A stretch of 6,372 bases of DNA from Chloroflexota bacterium (GTDB lineage Bacteria; Chloroflexota; Anaerolineae; Anaerolineales; Anaerolineaceae): positions 1 to 6,372 of the forward strand of contig JAGVUS010000372.1 of NCBI GenBank assembly GCA_019136175.1, written 5' to 3'. The notes below the pieces were generated by a model, which saw only the letters and a program-made list of their open reading frames with translations, had not been told where the DNA came from and did not search any database. Numbering within the stretch: position 1 is the first letter of the stretch; every line of letters begins with the position of its first letter. Of this stretch, positions 4,352 through 6,372 are shown one piece after another. Position numbers and translations under genes: made by a program.

Positions 4352-6372
4352 ATGCCAAAAGAATCGAATCAGGCGGTCAAACCGCCGGCAGATGACCTGG
4401 ACATCAGCTGGTACTCAAAGAGTGCCGAGGACGTCCTTTCGGAGCTGCAAACACAGTTCCATGAGGGCCTGTCATCCGACGAAGCTGCCCAACGTCTGGA
4501 AAAGGTGGGTCCCAACCAGTTGGTGGAAGCCCCCCGACCCACATTCATGCAACTGGTTCTCAACCAGTTCAAGGATTTCATCATTATCCTGTTGATTGTT
4601 GCTGCTGTTATTTCCGCCCTGTTGGGCGAGTACATTGACGCAGGCGCAATCATGTTGATTGTCATCCTGAATGCCGTGCTTGCTGTCATCCAGGAAAGCC
4701 GTGCCGAGCAGGCGCTGGCTGCCCTGAAGAAGATGGCCGCGCCGGAAGCTCAGGTCATGCGGGATGGGCACCGGGTTTCCATCCCCACCCACGACCTGGT
4801 TCCGGGTGACATTGTCTTCCTGGAGGCTGGTTATTACGTCCCGGCGGATATTCGCCTGATTGAAGCGATCAACCTCAAGGTGGAAGAAGCAGCCCTGACC
4901 GGCGAATCGATGCCGGTGGAGAAAAACGCTGCAGTAACACTGGACAAAGATATCCCCATTGGGGATCGCCGCAATACCGCCTTCATGGGCACGGTGGTCT
5001 CCTACGGGCGCGGGCGCGGTGTGGTTACCAGCACAGGCATGACCACCCAACTTGGCTTGATTGCCACCATGCTGCAAAGCGTGGAGGAAGAGGAAACTCC
5101 TCTCCAAAAACGCCTTGCCCAGCTTGGTAAATTGCTGGGGTACGCCGCCCTGGCAGTATGCGCCCTGGTCTTCCTGGTTGGCTTTATCCGCGCCCTTGGC
5201 AGCACCGATCTGACCTTCCTGGAGATGTTCTCCACCAAGGAAGGTCTGGAAAAAGTTATTGAACTGTTCATGATTGCCGTCAGCCTGGCGATTGCAGCAG
5301 TGCCGGAAGGCTTGCCCGCGGTTGTCACCATCAGCCTGGCGCTGGGGATGCGCGAGATGGTGCAGCGCCACGCCCTCATCCGGCGGCTTTCTTCGGTGGA
5401 AACGCTCGGCTCCGCCACCGTCATCTGCTCTGATAAGACCGGCACCCTGACCCAAAACGAAATGACCGTGACAAAAATCTGGGTGGATGGTCAGTTCTTT
5501 GACATTACCGGCACCGGTTACCAGCCGGTGGGTGAATTCCAGGTGGATGGAAAAACAGTCAATATTCGTGAATACCCTGCCGCATTGACGACCCTCTGGG
5601 TGGGCGTTCTTAACAATGATGCCCAGCTTGAGAAAATCGAGGAAAATGGCGGGACCTATCACATCATTGGCGATCCGACCGAAGGTTCCCTGCTGGTGGC
5701 TGCCGCCAAGGCGGACATTCTGCCGGAAACCATGGGGCAGTTGTATCCCCGCGAAAACGAAATCCCCTTTGACTCCACCCGCAAGCGCATGGTGACCATC
5801 CACGGTATTCGTGATCTGCGCCCCGACCTTGCCCCGGGCACCCTGGCGCAACACGGGGAGGAATACACCATCGCTGTCAAGGGCGCGCCGGATGTGGTGT
5901 TGAACCTCTGCAATCGCTACCAGGCAATGTCGGATAAGGAAGCCCACCCGCTGGATGAAGAAGCCCGCAAGCGGATCCTGGATGCCAACGATGCCATGAC
6001 GAAACAGGCGCTGCGCGTCCTGGGCGTGGCATACCGCGTCATTCCTGCCATGCCTTCTGAAGTCAACAGTGATGACCTGGAGAAGGATCTGATCTTTGTC
6101 GGCTTGATTGGCATGATTGATCCTGCCCGCAAAGAAGTGAAGCCTGCCCTAGCCACCGCCCGTGAGGCTGGCATCCGCACGATCATGATCACCGGAGATT
6201 ATCCCAACACCGCTCGCGCCATTGCAGAGCAGATCGGTCTACTGCGCCAGGGTCACGGGGTGATGACCGGCTCCCAGATGAACGAACTGGATGATGATGC
6301 CATGCGCCGCGAGGTGATGCACACCGATGTGTTTGCCCGCGTCTCGCCGGAACACAAAATGCGGATTGTGGA
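4352..6372 (+). CDS. Cation-transporting P-type ATPase, SERCA-like (P2A) type, 3' end outside the window
   Basis: Membrane pump that uses ATP through an aspartyl-phosphate intermediate to export a cation, most likely Ca2+. The window holds 673 codons of an expected 880-920. An N-terminal cation-ATPase domain comes first (WYSKSAEDVL to GPNQL). M1 (about 76-92), M2 (about 96-113) and the actuator domain with TGES at 183-186 follow, then M3 (about 262-283) and M4 with PEGLP at 318-322. The phosphorylation motif is DKTGTLT with Asp361. The nucleotide-binding domain has GDPTEGSLL, FDSTRKRM and KGAPD with Lys510. DPAR (590) and TGD (614-616) follow, and the end is VFARVSPEHKMRIV. The hinge motif TGDGVND and M5-M10 lie beyond 6372. 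IAAVPEGLPAV with Glu319 (SERCA Glu309) fits P2A Ca2+ pumps, but Na+ or Mn2+ export cannot be excluded without M5-M6. The frame is open to the edge, so the truncation is only the window limit. ATG 4349 is an equally legal start. Confidence 0.95.
   Translation, partial: MPKESNQAVKPPADDLDISWYSKSAEDVLSELQTQFHEGLSSDEAAQRLEKVGPNQLVEAPRPTFMQLVLNQFKDFIIILLIVAAVISALLGEYIDAGAIMLIVILNAVLAVIQESRAEQALAALKKMAAPEAQVMRDGHRVSIPTHDLVPGDIVFLEAGYYVPADIRLIEAINLKVEEAALTGESMPVEKNAAVTLDKDIPIGDRRNTAFMGTVVSYGRGRGVVTSTGMTTQLGLIATMLQSVEEEETPLQKRLAQLGKLLGYAALAVCALVFLVGFIRALGSTDLTFLEMFSTKEGLEKVIELFMIAVSLAIAAVPEGLPAVVTISLALGMREMVQRHALIRRLSSVETLGSATVICSDKTGTLTQNEMTVTKIWVDGQFFDITGTGYQPVGEFQVDGKTVNIREYPAALTTLWVGVLNNDAQLEKIEENGGTYHIIGDPTEGSLLVAAAKADILPETMGQLYPRENEIPFDSTRKRMVTIHGIRDLRPDLAPGTLAQHGEEYTIAVKGAPDVVLNLCNRYQAMSDKEAHPLDEEARKRILDANDAMTKQALRVLGVAYRVIPAMPSEVNSDDLEKDLIFVGLIGMIDPARKEVKPALATAREAGIRTIMITGDYPNTARAIAEQIGLLRQGHGVMTGSQMNELDDDAMRREVMHTDVFARVSPEHKMRIV

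Noticed and set aside
4472..5947. 491-codon open frame on the - strand inside the ATPase gene
   Set aside because: It is codon-aligned with the ATPase frame, for the same reason as above. The + strand carries the P-type ATPase motifs without interruption.
4350..6372. ATPase as a truncated pseudogene
   Set aside because: The frame is open to the last base, and the final residues (SPEHKMRIV) are exactly what precedes the TGDGVND hinge. The truncation is the window edge.

Overview
The window is bacterial chromosome with dense coding, and all three real genes lie on the + strand: a membrane-anchored multidomain sensor (138-2732), an ADP-glucose pyrophosphorylase gene, glgC (2790-4070), and the first three quarters of a SERCA-like P-type cation ATPase (4352 to the window edge, no stop reached). 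The genes are moderately GC-rich and the control regions are AT-rich. The organism is probably a member of the Chloroflexota, perhaps Anaerolineae. I base this on the flavour of GlgC (cyanobacterium/plant-like allosteric sites in a heterotroph-type gene setting) and on the CHASE4-HAMP-PAS-GAF sensor. This is recognition from memory, not a search, and it is moderate to weak.

Layout. Bases 1-83 hold no gene that I can support. A perfect TATAAT at 84-89 precedes the sensor, whose best start is ATG 138. The sensor ends at 2732, and a 57-base gap with an extended -10 (TGCTATACT) and a strong ribosome binding site leads into glgC. glgC ends in a 12-bp tandem duplication that covers its stop codon, and a textbook intrinsic terminator follows (4097-4135). 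The remaining AT-rich gap holds a TATAAT (4212-4217), then a leader of about 130 bases with a long-range hairpin and U-rich tract, then AAGGAGG and the ATPase.

How the parts relate. GlgC makes ADP-glucose, the committed step of bacterial glycogen synthesis. The upstream sensor could be co-transcribed with it, but nothing in the sequence proves a functional link. The terminator separates the ATPase from glgC, so the ATPase is its own transcription unit with a possibly regulated leader.

The two most interesting points are (1) the sensor's kinase-like C-terminus, which has the overall shape of a NarL-type histidine kinase but lacks the phospho-acceptor His, the N-box Asn and the DxGxG box, so it looks like a pseudokinase, and (2) the structured, possibly attenuator-like leader of the ATPase. 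I found no CRISPR array, tRNA, rRNA, insertion sequence or obvious new multi-gene system.
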